A stretch of 64,000 nt of DNA from Luzula sylvatica (Eukaryota > Streptophyta > Magnoliopsida > Poales > Juncaceae), in the NCBI GenBank assembly GCA_946800325.1, contig OX326960.1, positions 18,524,893-18,588,892 on the forward strand. Direction: 5' to 3'. Positions 11,550 to 23,389 of this stretch are shown here, piece after piece. The stretch's first letter is position 1, and each line of letters starts with the position of its first letter. The notes under the pieces were generated by a model. The model ran no database searches and was not told the origin of the DNA. It saw nothing but the letters and a program-made list of their open reading frames with translations. Both the position numbers and the translations under genes were made by a program.

Positions 11550-12941
11550 CTATTCAATAATGATTTGAGCCTTCGAAGATGCCCTTGGAAGCTTTAAGAG
11601 TTGCCGATAGCACGTTACCACCTCGGTGTCGTCCAAGTCATTATCGTGTATGGTAAGTTCTAGAAGTTCGGGAGCAGATTCCAACACAAACTTCACGAAA
11701 GAAATTACATCTTCCATGTCACCACCGCCAAAATAATCGTCACCAAAACAAATGTTCACGGATCGAAGACGTTCAAGTGAGAAATTGTTTCCATTCATTG
11801 GTTCCCATAAGATGAAATTAAAACATATCTACAACAAACAAGAGAAAAGTTAGCAAATAAAATACCACATAACTTGACGAAATAAAATACAAACCTTTAT
11901 GTGGAGTACTTCTAGATTAGGGGTACTTTGAAGTAGGGATAAAACAACCGCGGCCTCCTTTTCGTCCTCGAACCGGATGTTCAACTTCTTCAAATTATGG
12001 AATGTCATGGGGAACTCCCCAATATAATGCAAATTGGCTAAGCACTAAAATCAAAACATTTGGTTAGAATTAATCAACTAATTAATACAAAAATGTAGGA
12101 ATATTAACTAATTTTACGAATTTACCTTCATGATATATGTTTGCACAGATAGCAATTCAAGATTAGGCCCGCCAAGAACTTGTTCAGGATTGATATTACT
12201 AGCTTGAATGTGTAGATCACTCTCATCACAGTAATGTAGACCTCCGCCTAGAGTTAGAAGATTCGGTGCATGCAAATAGAAAGCCTTCACGTGGCCACAA
12301 CCATAGAAATATTTCAAGTTCGGTGCTTGAATATCTAAAATAGTGCAAGTTTCATCGAATAATAATTTCAGATTCTCCAACACGGGACAACACGAGAGAA
12401 GTTTCTTGATGCAATCGTCCGAAATGCGGACATTCCGGAATTTAAGGATACGAAGAAATTTAAATCCTTCGAATCCCACGGGTAATAAGACAGAACACCT
12501 TTCAAGGGAAACATAAGTGAGGTTATCACAAGAGAAGAAACTCGAATGAATTTTGTATCTCGAACGATGAAAATGAAAATCAAGTTTGAGTTCCTTGATT
12601 CCATTTCTTGACAAGGTACTAATCCACCTATCAAAAGCATCATGAGAGTATTGTTCCCTAGTCTTGAGATTAAATTTAAGAATTTGACCATTATGTTGGA
12701 GAAGAATTGAATCTACCATATTCTCCAAATTAGTAGAAATAGAAAATTCACAGATTTTAAGTTCAGGAATTGAAGTCCAGGTGTACTTCCACGTGCTGGA
12801 CAAAACACTTGTTCTGCCAGCCTCTTTTATCGGCAAATAAGTAAGGATTTTCTCTCTGATGATTTCTGGGAGACTGCTAATTAAATCCACATTTGACGAA
12901 GACGAAGAACTCGCCTTAGATTTTCTCTCTGGAGAAGACAT
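11550..12941 (-). CDS. F-box/FBD/LRR protein, copy A
   Basis: Three coding exons on the minus strand (12941-12126, 12044-11895, 11828-11550) give 414 residues, and all introns are phase 0 with GT-AG ends. A short Ser-rich N-terminus leads into an F-box (about residues 18-60: SSLPEIIREKILTYLPIKEA, then TSVLSSTWKYTWTSIPEL). Leucine-rich segments follow (CSVLLPVGFEGFKFLRIL, LLSCCPVLENLKLL, ILDIQAPNLKYF). The FBD-like end has ERLRSVNICFG and FVKFVLESAPELLELTI. This matches plant At1g13570-like proteins, presumed substrate receptors of SCF ubiquitin ligases; the substrate is unknown. A 5' UTR intron (12945-13240) ends three bases before the ATG. The frame is intact and very similar to copies B and C, so recent duplication is likely. 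Confidence 0.88.
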
Positions 12942-12944
12942 GTC

Positions 12945-13600
12945 CTAGAAATAAACAAGGGAGAGTATAAGAGATCAGAGAAAAAAAAACCTACTTGAGG
13001 CACCCAATTTTCCAGCTCAGACCCATTACAGTAACTTGGTCCTTAAGGGTTAAATAAAACATGAAAACACTTAAAATAGCTAATGTATAAGTTGATTGAG
13101 TGATTTAAGTGGTGAATTAGTATTTAGTGGACAAACCCCCTCTCAATAATGAACAATCGAAAGCAAAAGAAGAATTCCCACAAAAAAGAAGAAAAGTAAA
13201 CAATCGGAGCTACAATCTGGAACATCTCAATGAAACTCACCTTCTTACTAGGCAGTAAAGAACTCCCTTGCAAATTCCGGTTCCGTCGAAAAGCTGGAGC
13301 TTCGTTATTTGGGATTTACGCCACGCCTCTTTGTTTCTTCTCGTCGATTCCCAACATCTTACAGAGAGATCCGGAAGAGTAGTAGTTTTCGCGCAGGTTT
13401 AGGGTTTTAGGGTTTTAGGGTTTAGGGTTTTCTACTTGCTTCTGATATACAGTGGTGAAGAGTAATTTGTTGGGACTCGGCGAAGATAACAATGGCACAA
13501 AGAAGAAGTGCTTTTTATTTCTTTTTTGGATTTATTAAAATGATTTCACAAAACGATTCTACCAAAAAAATTTATGGGCCTAATTAAATTATTTAATAAC
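12945..13600 (-). promoter_or_regulatory. 5' leader, UTR intron and telobox-rich promoter of F-box A
   Basis: Contains the 5' UTR intron (donor GTGAGT read from 13240, acceptor CTAG next to the ATG). Upstream, at 13398-13431, is a run of telomere-like GTTTAGGG/TTTTAGGG units, read AAACCCTAAAACCC on the gene strand. Such telo-boxes are common in leaders of plant genes. Block homology with copies B and C continues to about 13.6 kb (TAATTTAATTAGGCCCATAAA on the minus strand). Confidence 0.6.
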
Positions 13601-14780
13601 TTATAATAATAATAATATATAAAATGCTTTTTTAAAGAAAAATAATATATAAAATATTACAAATGTGCATATGGGCCCAATCGGGTAATTGTATCCGCGG
13701 AATTTCGAATTACCTACGGAAATTGTATTCATACCTAAACATATACAAAACATTAAAATATACTAACAAAAAATATTTTTTTCCAATTAAAAACATCGAA
13801 TAACATAATAATATCACAAATACATGACAAAATATATAAGAAAAAATTGTGGACCGTGAAATAGCAAAAATTGTATATTAAAATTAAAATTGGAACAAAA
13901 ATGAAATAACAGTGAAAATAAAAAATAAACCAAATCTTGGAGTTTATTATTTTACTTTTATTTACTTGACGAAAAAAATGTTGACAAAATATATTAAAAC
14001 CATTAAAAAAGGAACAAAAAGTAGTAAAAGAATATTCAAATTTAATATAACCGGACTTAATAAGAACCGGGTTTGGGTCGGTAGGTCGGGTACGACCTCA
14101 CCAATACCCTATCCATATCCGTACCGGGTATTTTTAATCGGATAATATCCGACCAGCGGGTAGGTTTAATTGGATATTACCCGACCCGTCCGAGTTGGGT
14201 ATCCGTTGGACACGGATATTACCTAACCCATCGACATCCCTAAATCGACAAAACATCCTCATTTTCTTAATTAACAACCAAATTAACAAAGAACATCGAA
14301 TTAATAATTTTAAAATATTAATTATCATTTGTTAATCCATATGAATGTTAATTATCACGTTAATCATATAACATGTGTTAATTCAAATGTTAATTAAGTG
14401 AATTAATTAAGAAATCGAGGATGTTTTGTGAAAATTTGATGGCAACATATATACCCTCTAAAAATAGTATGTGTGTTCTATGATATAAATATTTGTCGTT
14501 TGAGATCTTGAATGTCAACTTTCTTTCATAGCAGTTATTTTATTCAAACGAAAAACAATAAAATAAATTATCACTTCATGGTAATGAGAATTCATAAATT
14601 GACATTAATCTCATTCTCAACCAATACAATGTAGAGAAATTATTATTATTTTACTTCTTTTTATTTTTTTTGAAATAGAATAACCTCAAAGGTATACCTT
14701 AGTTTTTCCATTAAACCACAAAAAAAAATTACAAAATTAACGTCCGGTAATATCGTAATTACCCTTAAAAACTAAAAAAC
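13601..14780. other. AT-rich DNA with a decayed hAT-like end
   Basis: No gene. Between about 14050 and 14242 is GC-richer sequence built of GGGTCGG/ACCCGACC/ATCCG words, ending CATCGACATCCCTA. This resembles the right end of the hAT-type element at 42.66-43.21 kb (CATTGACACCCCTA). No matching left end or 8-bp duplication was found, so it is probably a truncated relative. The rest is AT-rich and featureless. Confidence 0.45.
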
Positions 14781-15500
14781 CAATTTGTTCCAAAGAATTA
14801 CATCTTCGAAGGCTTTATTAACGACCACTATTGGGGGGAGACATGAGGTTATGCCCCAATTTACCGCGGCCCCAATTTACCGCTTTATTAGGAAGATGCG
14901 TGCATTCCTTTTTGTTTCCATATGCCCCAATTTACCGTCACCCACATTATCTGTCAAGTCCCTTTTGTCTTTTTTTTTGTTTATTTTTATTAAAGATTGT
15001 CTCAAGTTCCATTCAAATTGGAAGCCAGAGAAATTATTATTATTTATCTAAAATGAAGCGTAATAATGAAAATACCTTATGATTGAATGCCAAATTGCAA
15101 GTCATCCTCGTTTCAAATATTTGAAAATGAATGGTGATAATTATAAACCTATATAGAGGGGAGGCTAAGATACTTAATTCAGCCTTCTCGTACTTAAGGT
15201 TTTTCTACTGTCCGATCGCATCAAGATCTGTACTAGATGTTTTCTCTGAAGAAGAACACGCGTCATGAAGGAGACTCCTCTCTCCTCTCACAAAATGAAG
15301 AAGACGCACTAGGAATGAGATCGCCCCTCTTTGTTTCCTCTTGGTGGACTGAAGAGACAACCGTAGCCCTCCTTCTCGCCGAACACGAGAGACGGCGGCA
15401 TAATAGGCAAATAATAGGCGAAATCCCAACTCTGGTTGATCAGTGCCTCCTCCTTCTAGCTCTTCTAGCGCGAGGTAACTTTAATCCTAGTTTCTGAATT
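14781..15500 (+). other. Non-repetitive island with unassigned ORF
   Basis: Holds three copies of CCCCAATTTACCG (about 14854, 14870 and 14926). From 15237 an 86-residue frame opens (MFSLKKNTRHEGDSSLLSQN then WWTEETTVALLLAEHERRRH) and closes at 15497. It has balanced composition but no recognised domain, and a possible splice donor (GCGAGGTAACT) at its end suggests a gene fragment. The function is unknown and it may be a captured exon. Confidence 0.25.
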
Positions 15501-16034
15501 TCAGTTATGTGCTACCGGTGTTAGCAACACTGTTTCTGGTATTAAGATTGGAACTGACTAATGTTAATCCTAGTTGCTCAATTTAACATATGTCAGATTA
15601 TATTCTGCTGGTTGATATTAATATCACCAATGGAGTTGAAGATTTCTTGGAATTGAGGATTCCAAAGGGAACTATGCAAAATTTATTTGTGACTTGTGGA
15701 AGTTCTACAAAGATAATCAAATGATTTTTTTTATAATGTGTAATTTCAGTAAGGATTATATTCATTTTTTCTGTACGAAATATTAGTCACATTTGTTGAG
15801 ATGGACATGAAGAAGAAGATGAGTATTCTAATATTTCGGATTTTCCTTCTCGTTCTTTTTTTGCTTGAATTAATATTTTTTTTGACAGGAGCACGGATGA
15901 TGTGAATGCGAGAACTGACTTTATGTTCGATTTCTAGGTAATGATTTCATTATATGATATTAATCTTATAAAATGGTTGTTATAAATTATTGGTTTTTTT
16001 TTTGTAGAATTGATACTTGTTTTGGTGACAATAA
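15501..16034. other. Intergenic, no gene seen
   Basis: AT-rich sequence with short frames only. A possible exon remnant near 15.6 kb (GGAGTTGAAGATTTCTTGGA) is too short to assign. Confidence 0.4.
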
Positions 16035-17280
16035 ACAGTGAAAATATGTCAATATACCCCTCTATTTTGGTTATCATGCAATTATGCAAATTCATATCAG
16101 TAGAAGTATAGTTCATCTGTTATGGTTATCATTGAATCTTCGAGTAGGAAAGTCAAGTATGTAAATTAGTGTATTTTTCAAATATACCCGTCTATTTTTC
16201 CACAATATCAAGTGATCTGAACAATCAGTGTGATGCGATTTCTGTTATATCTATGAAGACGGGTGGGGTGGTATCGACGCATTTGATGACATTCTTTTGT
16301 TTTTTATACTATGTATGCATAATTGTATATTAGTGTAATTGATCAGGTAATATATGTATGTATACGATTAGGTAACTTGTATATGCGTGTAAACAATTCG
16401 GGAACTATGTATCTCTGTATATAAGTGTAGTTGGTCATGTAAACATCTTTGTATCTTTACGATTAGAGAACTAAGCATTATTATGAATTATATATGTAAT
16501 ATGTAATTTTGAAATGCGAATTATTATTAGTACCAATCATTTTTTTCAGCAGCTATTGAAATATTGAAAATTGGCTAATGTTTTTCATGCAAATAACATA
16601 AAATGTATTCATTTAATCATCTTGTATCTACATCTCGGTACCAATTGATACCAATCTTAATACTTTGATTCCAAATTTCCTTGATGTTTCGAACTAGCAA
16701 TAATTGCAATAGTTCTCGCAAAGGAAACAATTAAACATGTTCACTAACTTGAAAATTTCAAATAAATCCTAAATTTTCAAAATGCGACAAGAATGTTCCA
16801 ATACTTTATCCTAGTCCAAAAACACATCTAAAAACGAAAACCCTAATCATCGCTTCCATAATCATCACACCCATCTTCATCTATTGCTTGGTACCAGTTG
16901 GTACGGGTACAAAACAAAAGTACAAGTAAGAAATATCCTCAAACGGGTCAAAATCATCCCACCCGTCTTCATTAGATAGACCAGAAGTTTCATTCTGCAA
17001 ATGATAAAATGATTGTTCATAATCACTTGATATATAGATACATAAATAAGTTACCGATTTGATATTGTGAAAAACTAGAGGGGCATATGCGAAAAATACA
17101 GTAATATACATAGGAACTTGTTAAAAAATAGATGTGTATATTATATTTGCATATTTCCTATGTCTAAAACAACTTACTCGAAGATTCAACATAACCATAA
17201 CAGATGAATTCAACGTACATGAAATTGCATATTTGCATGATAACCAAAACAGAGGGGTATATTTGCATATTTTCACTTCC
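16035..17280. repeat. Large imperfect inverted repeat with gene-like fragment
   Basis: The left arm (about 16035-16290) and right arm (about 16925-17280) are inverted homologues. Shared words include CAGTGAAAATATG/CATATTTTCACTTC, ATACCCCTCT, GGTTATCATGCAA, CATCTGTTATGGTTAT and GAATCTTCGAGTA. On the minus strand the right arm encodes ETSGLSNEDGWDDFDPFEDI behind a plausible acceptor (TTTGCAG). The left arm holds a decayed version of it (GAAGACGGGTGGGGTGG). This looks like an exon fragment captured in a palindromic or duplicated element. The source gene is not recognised. Confidence 0.55.
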
Positions 17281-17924
17281 TACTGAATTAAAGAAATTTT
17301 AACTAAAATGGAGCAAGAATCGCGTTGATTATAATTGAAATCGAGCATTGGGATTAATTTTAACTGAAAGCGGGCATTCATTTAATTGGCCAATCATAAT
17401 CGAAATCGAGCATTAGCACTGAAATTGAGCAATTATAACCAAAATCGAGCAAGAGTTACCTCGATTAGGATTTTCTCGCCACAACTCTATAAGAAGGAAG
17501 GGTGAACCGAGCAAGGATTTCTCTCACCTATTGATTTGGGTTTCCTCATTTTAACCTAGAAAAATGATTTTTAGCCCCTTAGCATCACTGGTGAGTGGTT
17601 TTCTGAAGCCATTGCCATGGATAGGCTCATGTAAAACTCTCTATGCAAAGAAGTATCACCATGGATACGTAAAGGCAGAGGGCAAGCTAGAAGGCACTGT
17701 TTAAGAAACATCACCCGTTAATAAGATCATCGTCTTGTTTGTTTGCTCAGTACAGATCTTGATGCGATTTGACGGTAGAAAGACTTGAGTATCAAAAAGT
17801 TGATACTTAATTATCTTAGCCTCCTTCGTATGTATAACTATCGATGAGCTGGTTATTAATCTAATAATAATGACAATTTTATTTCGATCTATATTCAAGA
17901 ATCCACATTAAATCTATGTGTATA
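17281..17924. other. Intergenic with short degenerate repeats
   Basis: Several ATCGAGCA/AATCGAGC words recur between 17.33 and 17.46 kb. A 46-codon frame at 17564-17704 (MIFSPLASLVSGFLKPLPW onward) has no recognised relatives. Nothing else supportable. Confidence 0.3.
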
Positions 17925-18330
17925 GCTCAAGTGCATACTTTTTTTCCTCGTGAATACAAATATCGCGAAGATGAGAAGTTTTTTTATAAAAATAAGATAA
18001 TTATTTTTTTTTTGAAGTTGTTGGAGTTCACTTTCGGTATTTTGGCGATTTTTTTGAAAAAAAATAGAAATTTGCTTGTGTTAGTTTTCAATTACATAAT
18101 TTTTTGAAAAATATGAAAATTTTGTAATTTGCTCATGTTTGTATTCAATTTTGGCATGTTTCAAAAAAATATGATAACTAAGTTTTTTGCAGGTGTTACC
18201 TTTGCATTTTAGCGAATTTTTTACAAAATTTGAAATTTATTTTTGTTAATCTACAATTACGGAGTTTTTCATAGAGTAACATGAAAATTAAGTATTTAAT
18301 TCGTTTTAGAAATCAACATGATTTTGAGAT
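17925..18330 (+). repeat. AT-rich tandem repeat family (roughly 170-180 bp), locus 1
   Basis: About two degenerate units containing GTGTTAG, TTCAATTA, TTTTTTGAAAAA and a CGTTTTAGAAATCAACA word. The same family appears at 25.09-25.68 kb and 36.0-36.3 kb. Non-coding. It may be the internal repeats of a transposon. Confidence 0.5.
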
Positions 18331-19145
18331 GGACACCACTAATTTTATAAATATCCTATCTCTAACATTTCTCTCTCTAATTCTTTATTTATAAAATTAA
18401 CTGTTCAAAAAAGATATAGTCATTGTGAGAGCTTTAAATTCCTCGTAGTATATAAGATATTTGTAGAGACAAACATACTTAAATAAAAAATTTATGACTC
18501 ACAATAATATGCTTGCAAATTGATTGTTACGTTATGCTAACCATGAATATTAGTTATCAAGAATAAATCCATCAAGAATTCATAAAAAGAAAGATGAAAT
18601 TCGCGAAAAAAGATCTGAGAAAAATTGTGTAGAGCAGGGTTCGCTCCCGGTCCAGCCCCTCCTCGCACCATTATCTCATAATGCCTGCTCCGCCTCCGTA
18701 GTCTAGGTTTTGTCACGAATTCATTGTCGAGCACGAATGAGAAGAGAAGGACCGGAGAGCGAGGGAGACAAAGACCGAAGAGCGAGGGAGTTATACCAGC
18801 AGAATCACCACAATTGCTCGTCGCCATCGCAAATCCTAAAATCGCACTCTTTTTCGTAAAAGTGAGGAGAGAGAAAGAGTTGAATGTCTTATTTATGGAA
18901 GGAATCATGTATTGGTTCAACATGGACCATTCAAAAAAATACAATTGGTGTATATTCAGCGGCTGTATTAAAAAATGACGAATGCAATGCCACGTGTCGG
19001 ATGTTCAGGAGGCCACGTGGCCACGTGACGGATGCTCGAGAGCCCATCGTGGAGGCAGGGGGCAAACATCCAGCTTATAAAACTAAAATAATTTTATAAT
19101 AAATAACTTAATTAGGCCTTTATGCACATTTGTCACATTTTATAA
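18331..19145. other. Intergenic with short unassigned frames
   Basis: Frames on both strands near 18.54-19.10 kb overlap each other and neither shows a known domain. CACGTGG words at 18.99-19.03 kb are repeated (CCACGTGTCGG, CCACGTGGCCACGTGACGG). Block B homology to copy C begins near 19.10 kb (TTAATTAGGCC..TATGCACATTT). Confidence 0.35.
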
Positions 19146-19154
19146 ATAATTTAA

Positions 19155-19425
19155 GGATAATTATACCATACCTCCTCATTTTTCCATCACATCCTTTGTA
19201 TCACCAATTAATCATTAATTAATGATTAATTAGCATAATAACTAACAAAAATACATTCGATTAATAGTTAATTGATATTAATTAAGAAGTATTAATGTAT
19301 ATGTATTTTAATTATATATTAATTAATTGTTAATAAAGTGTTTTTTTGTTAATTACTTTTCTAATTAATCATTAATTAGGGAATAGAAGGCGTTGGGGAA
19401 AAGGAGGGATACTATATGTGGCCTC
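19155..19425. mobile_element. 271-bp MITE with 9-bp target duplication (family M1)
   Basis: The element is bracketed by ATAATTTAA at 19146-19154 and 19426-19434. It begins GGATAATTATACC and ends TATATGTGGCCTC, with an AT-rich core (CATTAATTAATGATTAATTAG). A 267-bp relative with the same ends lies at 41882-42148. The 9-bp duplication fits the Mutator superfamily, although terminal inverted repeats are weak. Copies A and C of the duplicated block lack it. Confidence 0.75.
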
Positions 19426-19489
19426 ATAATTTAATTAGGCCCAGTTTGGAGGAATTTCATTAAATCATTGGACTTCACCGTTTGTAAAT

Positions 19490-20484
19490 CAATAACATTA
19501 GGCACCTAGAAAGTGCACCTTGAATTCATCCCGAAATTGACGTGGCATACCACGCTGGGCATACACATCACAACGTCAGTTAAAAATACATGGACCCATT
19601 AAGTTCCCACCCGTTAATCAAAACGCACCCGTTAAGCCTTCATTTGGATCTTCTTCCTCTTCTGGCGAATTTCTTTCCTCTCATGGCTACATAAAAAAGG
19701 AAAGCTCTCTCTCTCGCATGTTCAAGCCTGTTCTCTCTCCACCTGCAATAAACGACCTTCTTTCTGGTAAACAAAACCCTAGACGACGAAAGCTTTTTTT
19801 CTTGCCAATTGAGATTTTGTGCTTATTCTTTCTCCGGCTGGATTTTGTTTTCTGTTTTTTTAGTTCTTTTTCTTACTCGATACATAGTATTTGTAAATCT
19901 AACTGAGATGAAATTAAAGCTATAACGAAATTATGGAGTTTCAGATGTAACTCAACAAGGCTAAATGTACAAAATCAATTGTGAATATACCGTACAAGAC
20001 ATCAAAAATCGCAATAAATAACGAAATTAAAACAAATTACATACGTAATAGAACAAACTACTAATATATCGAAATTGGAGTCTTTGACCATAATTGTTTT
20101 GGCTGGATTTGTTATTACTCACGGTTTCTACTATTTTTTTTGCTGAAATCAGCCGCCGTTGCAAGGAGGTTCCTTCTACTCGATTCCCTCGTGTAGGGTT
20201 GTGATAATCGGGAAGAGGGAGAAGGTCGTCTAGAGGGAAAAGTTTGTTTTCTGGGTCGCCATAAGAGGAAATGAACTCCGGAAGAGGAAGACTATCAGAA
20301 TGATGGATTAACTGGTGTATTTTGATTAATGGATCCGTGTATTAAATGAGTTAACGGGTGGAATAATTTAAATTATTGGGTATGTTTATTTTTAATTGAT
20401 GCTGCGATGTGTCTGTCAGCGTGGCATGCCACGTCAATTTCGGGATGAATTCAAGGTGCACTTTCTAGGTGCCTAATGTTATTG
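19490..20484. mobile_element. 995-bp Mutator-like element with ~70-bp TIRs
   Basis: The target duplication TTTGTAAAT is at 19481-19489 and 20485-20493. Terminal inverted repeats start CAATAACATTAGGCACC and stay near-identical for about 70 bases, with weaker similarity to about 130. No transposase is encoded. Inside are exon-like stretches: a leader with CT runs and a frame at 19718 that ends at a GTAAAC donor, and a GC-richer block near 20.15-20.29 kb. It may therefore be a Pack-MULE carrying gene pieces of unknown origin. Block C preserves the same target site without the element. Confidence 0.88.
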
Positions 20485-20505
20485 TTTGTAAATCGTTTTA
20501 ATAAA

Positions 20506-21308
20506 GGGGATTTACCTATTTTCCCTAGTTAAACTTAAAATTACATATATTTTTTTTTAAAATTAAAATATTTTATTTATCTTTTCGTAAATTTAAAATA
20601 TCATATTTATCCAAAAATAAAAAATCATCCAATTTCTCCGTTATAATTAACGGTCGATATTTAAAATTACTAGTTTACCCATTACTTATTTACCCTTCTA
20701 AAAATCCAAAATATCATATTTATCCTTTTAAAAATAAAAATATCATATTTATTCTCTCAATAATAAAAATAACATACATACTCTTCCGAAACGAAATATC
20801 ATATTTACCCCCTCTCAATAACCATTCTATCAATTTATCGAATTACAAAAAATATAACACTGTAATCTCATGGATAACAATATAAATGCAAAATGTATAT
20901 CAATAAAATTTTCAAAGATAATCATTCTACCAATCTCAAATGACAAAAATAACTTCATAGCAAAATTATAATCAGAACTAAAAATATTATTAAATTATAT
21001 GGCGTGATTTTTTCTTGTCGAGTGAGTAAGTGTAGATATGTTATTTTTATTATTGAGAAGGTAAATATGATAATTTTTATTTTTAAAGGAATAAATATGA
21101 TATTTTGTATTTTAGAAGCGTAAATATGTAAAAGGTAAAATTGTAATTTAAATGTTGACCGTTAAGTTTAACGGAGAAATCGGATGGTTTTTAATTTTTG
21201 GATAAATATGATATTTTAGATTTATGAAAGGATAAATATGATATTTTAATTTTAAAAAGGATAAATATGTAATTTTAACATTAACAAACATAAATATGTA
21301 AATCTCCC
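20506..21308. mobile_element. 803-bp long-TIR element with 9-bp duplication (family M2)
   Basis: Flanked by TTTAATAAA at 20497-20505 and 21309-21317. Ends are GGGGATTTACC and GTAAATCTCCC, which are inverted and extend as long AT-rich arms built from repeated ATAAATATGATATTTT words. Non-coding. A family member at 62935-63766 has cleaner ends. The insertion lies only 12 bases beyond the end of the MULE at 19490-20484. Confidence 0.85.
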
Positions 21309-21317
21309 TTTAATAAA

Positions 21318-21887
21318 TGCAAAATAGAAATAGAAAGCAAGCCTCCTTCTTTGTGCCATCGTTATCTTCACCGAGTCGCCATCGTTGTCTTCACCGAGTC
21401 CCAACAAATTACTCTCTCACCACTCTATACCAAAAGGCGAGTAGAAAACCCTAAACCTGCGCGAAAGCTACTCTTCTTCCAGATCTCTCTGTACAATGTC
21501 AGGAATCGATGATAAGAAACAAAGAGGCGTGGCGTGAATCCCAAATAACCTCACTTCTGTTTACTCTGTTTTCTTTTTTGACGGAACCGGAATTTGCAAG
21601 GGAGTTTTCTACAGCCAAGTAAGAAGGTGAGTTTCATTGAGATGTTCCAAATTGTAGCTCCGATTGTTTACTCTGTTTTCTTTTTTTATTGAGTGGGGGG
21701 TTTGTCCACTAAATACTAATTCATCTCTTAAATCACGCTTATACATTAGCTATTTTAAGTTTTTTTCATGTTTTCTTTAACCATTAGGACCAATTTACTG
21801 TAACGGGGCTGAGCTGGAAAATTGGGTGCCTCAAGTAGGTTTTTTTTTCTCTGATCTCTTATACTCTCCCTTGTTTATTTCTAGGAC
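21318..21887 (+). promoter_or_regulatory. Promoter, leader and 5' UTR intron of F-box B
   Basis: Matches the leaders of copies A and C (CCATCGT, TCTTCACCGAGTC, CCCAACAAAT, a telo-box AAACCCTAAACC-like word at 21447). A 5' UTR intron runs from the GTGAGT donor at 21627 to the AG at 21883-21884, three bases before the ATG. The MULE-type insertions end immediately upstream of this leader, so they may have altered the promoter; that is inference. Confidence 0.6.
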
Positions 21888-23389
21888 ATGTCTTCTCCAG
21901 AGAGAAACTCTAAGGCGAGTTCTTCGTCTTCATCAAATGTGGATTTAATTAGCAGTCTCCCAGAAATCATCAGAGAGAAAATCCTTACTTATTTGCCGAT
22001 AAAAGAGGCTGGCAGAACAAGTGTTTTGTCCAGCACGTGGAAGTACACCTGGACTTCAATTCCTGAACTTAAAATCTGTGAATTTTCTATTTCTACTAAT
22101 TTGGAGAATATGGTAGATGCCATTCTTCTCCAACATAATGGTCAAATTCTTAAATTTGATCTTAAGACTAGGGAACAATACTCTCATGATGCTTTTGATA
22201 GGTGGATTAGTACCTTGTCAAGAAATGGAATCAAGGAACTCAAACTTGATTTTCATTTTCATCGTTCGATATACAAAATTCATTCGAGTTTCTTCTCTTG
22301 TGATAACCTCACTTCTGTTTCCCTTGAAAGGTGTTCTGTCATATTACCCGTGGGATTCGAAGGATTTAAATTTCTCCGTATCCTTAATTTCCAGAATGTC
22401 AGCATTTCGGATGATTGCATCAAGAAACTTCTTTCGTGTTGTCCCGTGTTGGAGAATCTGGAATTATTCCTCGATAAAACTTGCACCATTTTAGATATTC
22501 AAACGCCGAACTTGAAATATTTCTATGTTGGTGGCTATGTGAAGGCTTTCTATTTGCATGCACCAAATCTTCTTACTCTAAGCACAGCTCTACATTACTG
22601 GGATGAGAGTGATCTACACTTTCAAACTAGGAAGATCAATCCTGAACAAGTTCTTGGCGGGCCTAATCTTGAAATGCTATCTGTACAAACATATATCATG
22701 AAGGTAAATTCATAAAATTAGTTATATTACTACATTTTTGTATTAATTAGTTGATTAATTCTAACCTAATGTTTCATTTTAGTGCTTAGCCAATTTGCAT
22801 GATATTGGGAAGTTCCCCATGACATTCCATAATTTGAAGCAGTTGTACATTCAGTTCGACGACGAAAAGGAGGCTGCGGTTGTTTTGTCCCTACTTCAAA
22901 GTACCCCTAATCTAGAAGTACTCCAGACACAGGTTTGTATTTTATTTGAACATCATTATTCCATATAGATCGTGGTTACGGGCCAATCGGGTTTCAAATC
23001 AGGTTATGGGCTAGTTATGTTTGAATCATGGGTCATTCTTTGTTTCTTCAAGACATATGAATAAAAATGTTTTGTATTTTATTTGCTAATTTTTCTTGTG
23101 TTTGTTTTAGATAGGCTTTAATTCCATCTTATGGGAACCAATGAATGGAAAAAATTTCTCACTGAAACGTCTTCGATCTGTGGACATTTGGTTTGGTGAC
23201 GCTTGTTTTGGCGGTGGTGACATGGAAGATGTAATTTCTTTGGTGAAGTTTGTGTTGGAATCTGCTCCTGAACTTCTAGAACTTACCATACACGATAATG
23301 ACTTGGACGACACCGAGGTGGTAACGTGCTATCGGCAGCTCTTGAAGCTTCCAAGGGCATCTTCGAAAGCTCAAATCATTATTAAGTAG
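21888..23389 (+). CDS. F-box/FBD/LRR protein, copy B
   Basis: Exons 21888-22703, 22783-22932 and 23111-23389 give 414 residues with phase 0 GT-AG introns, the same architecture as copy A. The F-box (SSLPEIIREKILTYLPIKEA) is identical to copy A's in that stretch. Differences cluster in the leucine-rich middle (ILDIQTPNLKYFYVGGYVKA; LTLSTALHYWDES) and in exon 2 (LYIQFDDEKEA). The FBD-like end is KRLRSVDIWFG then FVLESAPELLELTI. The reading frame is open, so it is probably functional or recently so. Its role in an SCF E3 ligase is inferred from the family. It lies inverted relative to copy A, and both are followed downstream by MADS-box debris. Confidence 0.88.
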
